Shown here: in pieces, positions 60,516-64,000 of the stretch
Position numbering within the stretch: the first letter of the stretch is position 1
Layout: each line of letters starts with the position of its first letter
Source of the DNA: Zeugodacus cucurbitae
Taxonomy: Eukaryota > Arthropoda > Insecta > Diptera > Tephritidae
Reading direction: 5' to 3'
Length of the DNA stretch: 64,000 bases
Assembly: GCF_028554725.1 (NCBI RefSeq)
Contig: NC_071670.1
Span: 73,817,001 to 73,881,000, forward strand
Position numbers and translations under genes: made by a program
The notes under the pieces: model-generated
Databases searched by the model: none
Told to the model about the DNA's origin: nothing
Seen by the model: the letters and a program-made list of their open reading frames with translations, nothing else

Positions 60516-62668
60516 TGTTTGGGTATTACAAGAATTTTTTCTTTGAAATTTTTATGTAAATTTTTATATAAGCTAGTGACAAGAAATTACATACTTCTTG
60601 ATTTTTTATTTTTGCAGTTGTAGTCCAAACTCAAGGTGAAAACTACCTGGCAACTCTCGCAGCCAGTGGATGTGGTGGAGCGTAGCGGAGCTCACACAAT
60701 ACTCTCGGTAATGGGACAAAGTTTACTCAGTTTGACAATGATTAGCTGCTTCTTCTGCACAATACAACCGAATGGAAGCTCAAACTATAAAGCGAAACAT
60801 TATCGCCAAGGTCGATGTCCTTATGGAGTACTTACAGCACACGAACACTTCATTCGTGTCGCTTGCAAGTGTGAGTGTACTTTCGGAGACCACCCCCAGT
60901 AAGATTAACAAGTAAAAAGCTTTTACGTCATTAATCTCGGAACTCGCCATAAAACAAAAGCAATTATTCGTGTCGTGCCCACATCGAGAGCCGAGGACCT
61001 CCTCATAAGGAGCCGCAGCTACAAGCCAAGCACACTCAGATGTGACCTCGTGCTCTGTGTGGGCATTTCACTACTCAGCGACACATACTTGGGTAATTAT
61101 TGTCTCACACTTGTGTCAGTCGTCAGTATGTGTAATGACTAATTTTTTATTTCGGATTCGTCGGCGCTATTAATTCTGTTGTTTTATTAGGTAGCGAATT
61201 AATTGGAGAAAAACGGCAGCAGAATGCATACCTCTTCCAACGCATGTCGATTTTAATTGCTCCCTCTCGTACTCTTAACACATTCGCAGGCCTCGTAAAC
61301 GGCGGAGATCTTTAATTGTTGCCAATATATGTTTGGAGTACTTACTCATTCAGTGACAGTCGTAAGCATGCCATTTATGTGCCAATTACATATATTTATA
61401 TTTTAGAAATGCAGTTATAGTTATGTTTTGGTGCGCGTTCGTTTCGCCAACTCTGCTATGTAAAATCAATTAAAGGAAAACGAGCAAATCTATGCGACTT
61501 TCAGAAGCAGGATATCCAGTATTAGAAGTACAGAAGCGAGATATTACTAATGAACACATTAAGCTTTATGAAGAGTCACCTTTCTCGCCCGGAAATGACG
61601 AGCGAATGACTTCTATTTCATTAACTTTCGTGAAACTCTACTTTCGGGGTATTTAATATTTAAAATGTAACATTTTCATAATTTTTAAATACACAACCAT
61701 TATTTTGTTTCGCCCTGTTTACCCCTTGCCCCAGCGGTGACGGTGAAATTATGTAATTTGCATTAATTTAATATTAGCCTTTGGGGTAAAAAAATGTCCC
61801 CATTGAACTGCGGCAGCTGAGTGCGTATGAAACTTTCAACGCTGCCAACGCTGAAAGAGTTTAAAAGTCGACAACAGCAACAACAACGGTGAGCGGTGAA
61901 CAACAGAAATTGAATGTGCTGCATAATTAGGCAGCAGCTACAACTCTTTCGCTTGACATATTAATTTGGCAACATTTTTGAACTTTCGCCCCCGAGGGAA
62001 ATCTTTTGAAAAGTAAACACGAAAAGCAGCTAAGAAAACATATCCAGATGAAAAGGCAAGCGGGTGAGAAGAAGAAGCAGTGAGCGCTGTTCAAAGAAGA
62101 CCCTTTTTAAATATGCAGGTTCTGACATTGTGCCTCACAATGTGCACCTGAAATATTTTGTTAATTATTTTTGTCGTTTTATATATGTATATATATTTGG
62201 CTTGCTTTTTGAGTGAAAAAAATTGTTGAAATAATTAAAATTTGCATTTTTCTACGTAGATTATACTCGTGTTATTTTTTACCTCTGAGATCTTACCATA
62301 TGAAGAACGTTTTTGCTTTTCATAAATAAATAAACTGGAGCAATTTAAAAAGCTCTTTGGGAATGCATAAACCCATATGCTTCAACTCAACAGAGATATG
62401 AATTTGTGGGAGAAAGGAGCAACTTGAAAATGCACCACCGATCAATAGCTCCCTGATTTAAAGACTATATCTATACTCGAAATCAAAAGTTACATTTAGA
62501 GGTATCTACAATTTCATCTAGGAAGTATAGTAATTTGGTGGAACCTCACCCCAGCCGACAGGAGGTACTGAATTCAATCGGTTATGGAACTAATCTTACC
62601 ATCATCTGCATCGGTTAATTTGTATCTAATATCGGACCAGCTATAGCATAGTCTACGACACATATTAT
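60516..62668. other. Non-coding stretch, promoter side of the DUF4777-like gene
   Basis: The first few hundred bases must hold the promoter of the minus-strand gene. No clear TATA or initiator pair could be fixed. The frame 60636-60902 plus lacks a domain. The rest is AT-rich without recognisable repeats until the dispersed repeat boundary at 62669. Confidence 0.45.
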
Positions 62669-64000
62669 AACAAGTAAGGAAAGGCTAAGTTCGAGTGTAA
62701 CCGAACATTTTATACTCTCGCAATTTATTGATGTAATTTAATAAAGATAACACAATTCGACCCATATATTCGGTATAAAGTTCAATAGAATAACGAAAAT
62801 CATCATAAATAGTATATGGGGACTGAGGTAATTCCTAAACCGATTTCACTCGTTTTCACCACCAAGATACAATGTATCGAAGACTATACGCTCACTTAAT
62901 TTAATATTACTTATAATTAGGTATATGGGATCTGGGGGAAGTTATGACCCGATTTTTACCATTTCATTTACAGAGAGAAACTTTTATAAGAAAAAAATTC
63001 AGAGGGAATGAATTACATAAAAATATCTGAGGTATTTGCCCCTATTAGGCACTGATTTCTTCATGTTAGATATCAGGGGCCTTGAAAAGTCATGGTTCGA
63101 TTTTGAAAATTGTTCCACAAGTGATGTCACAGTCATTTGTTCCTAATGTATATATGTATTATAAAGTGAACGAATCAAAAGAATTCAAAATTGAGTTATA
63201 AGGGAAGTAGACGTAGTTGTGAACCGATTTCGCCCATATTCCACCCGTGTTATCAGGGTGTCAAGAAAGTGTTATATACCGAATTTCATTGAAATCTGTT
63301 GAGTAGTTCTTGAGATATGGGTTTTTGACCCATAAGTGGGCGACGCCACGCCCATTTTCCATTTTGTAAAAAAAATCTCAGTGCAGCTTCCTTCTGCCAT
63401 TTCTTATGTAAAATTTGGTGTTTTTGACGTTTTTCGTTAGTAAGTTAACGCACTTTTAGTAATTTTCAACCTAACCTTTGTATGGGAGGTGGGCGTGGTT
63501 ATTATCCGATTTCTTTCATTTTTGGACTGTATAAGGAAATGGCTAAAATAAACGACTGCAGAAAGTTTGGTTTATATAGCTTTATTGGTTTGCGAGTTGT
63601 ATACAAAAAACCTATTTGGGGGCGGGGTCACGCCCACTTTTCCAAAAAAATTTCATCCAAATGTGCCCCTCTCTAATGGGATCCTATGTTCCAAATTTCA
63701 TTTTCATAACTTTATTTATGGCTTAGTTATAGCTCTTTATGTGTTTTTGGTTATCGCCATTTTGTGGGCGTGGCAGTGGTCCGATTCCGCCATTTTCTAA
63801 CTTAACCTTCTTATGGTGCCAAGGAATACGTGTTCCACGTTTCATTAAGATATCTCAATTTTTTGAATTGGATTTGAACTTTACTCGTCACCCTGATCAC
63901 TTTGGTATATATAACCCTATATCTCGTTTAGTTTTAGGACTTACAAACAACCGTTATGTGGACAAAACTATAATACTCTCTTTAGCAACTTTTGTTGCGA
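62669..64000 (-). mobile_element. Unclassified dispersed repeat family, copy 4 (longest, cut by window end)
   Basis: It begins AACAAGTAAGGAAAGGCTAA, the reverse complement of the 3' end of copies 2 and 3, and runs to the window end with ACTTTTGTTGCGA, stopping 7 bases short of the expected TATACTC terminus. At 1332 bp it is the longest copy and contains segments that copies 2 and 3 each lack. GC boxes occur at 63351-63356 (CACGCCC), 63489-63496, about 63631-63637 and 63767-63773 (GGGCGTGG). Frames such as 63482-63676 read through these boxes but differ between copies and are not genes. Confidence 0.8.

Noticed and set aside
63482..63800. Frames in the dispersed repeat that recur in other copies (MGGGRGYY...; KNLFGGG...)
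   Set aside because: They lie across GC boxes of a non-coding repeat, are interrupted or shifted between copies, and have no start context or domain.
1..64000. CRISPR arrays, operons, phage or bacterial mobile systems
   Set aside because: The sequence is animal nuclear DNA; no regularly spaced repeats or dense gene clusters are present.

Overview
The window looks like nuclear DNA of a higher dipteran fly. It is AT-rich and almost free of protein-coding sequence, and it is full of short TACATA/TATGTA and (CA)n microsatellites. It carries the 5' coding end of a fly developmental regulator at the left edge and a small intronless DUF4777-type gene near the right edge. A tephritid fruit fly is my best guess, because a repeat family present in at least four copies resembles repeats I remember from Bactrocera-type genomes; that is recall, not a search.

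Left edge (1-303, minus strand). An open frame from an ATG at 279 runs off the window. It encodes a KPKRWGSPP motif and the first C2H2 zinc finger of the disconnected/disco-related (disco/disco-r, basonuclein-like) transcription factors. A very good 3' splice site sits just upstream at 304-330. The 5' UTR of this gene must therefore lie to the right, in this window or beyond it. The strongest donor on the right strand ends an exon at 1541; weaker alternatives are at 7671 and 52104.

Middle (about 1.5-59.8 kb). I find no convincing protein-coding gene, and the open frames here look like chance products of composition. The stretch is best read as intron and/or upstream regulatory DNA of the disco-type gene. 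It contains: a 117-bp perfect-period tandem duplication (3436-3669); a 5'-truncated LINE with a 14-bp target-site duplication (4930-5380); a CAG/CTG-rich GC island (5.97-8.55 kb); a pogo/Tigger-like MITE (9888-10360); GAGA-type tracts (16.69-17.36 kb); another GC-richer block (about 21-25.8 kb); and simple repeats including a 13-G run.

Interspersed repeats. One unclassified family occurs at 26799-27325 (minus, partial), 27417-28506 (plus), 33421-34438 (plus) and 62669-64000 (minus, cut by the window end). Its full-length form starts with a hairpin and has 13-bp inverted repeats. It carries several GGGCGTGG-type GC boxes and ends with a second small hairpin. The first two copies sit next to each other in opposite orientation.

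Right edge. A 202-codon intronless gene (59856-60464, minus) encodes a DUF4777-like domain followed by acidic, basic and RS-rich low-complexity segments. About 2.1 kb of non-coding DNA separates it from the last repeat copy. No system of cooperating genes is present; the interest is in the regulatory architecture and the repeats.
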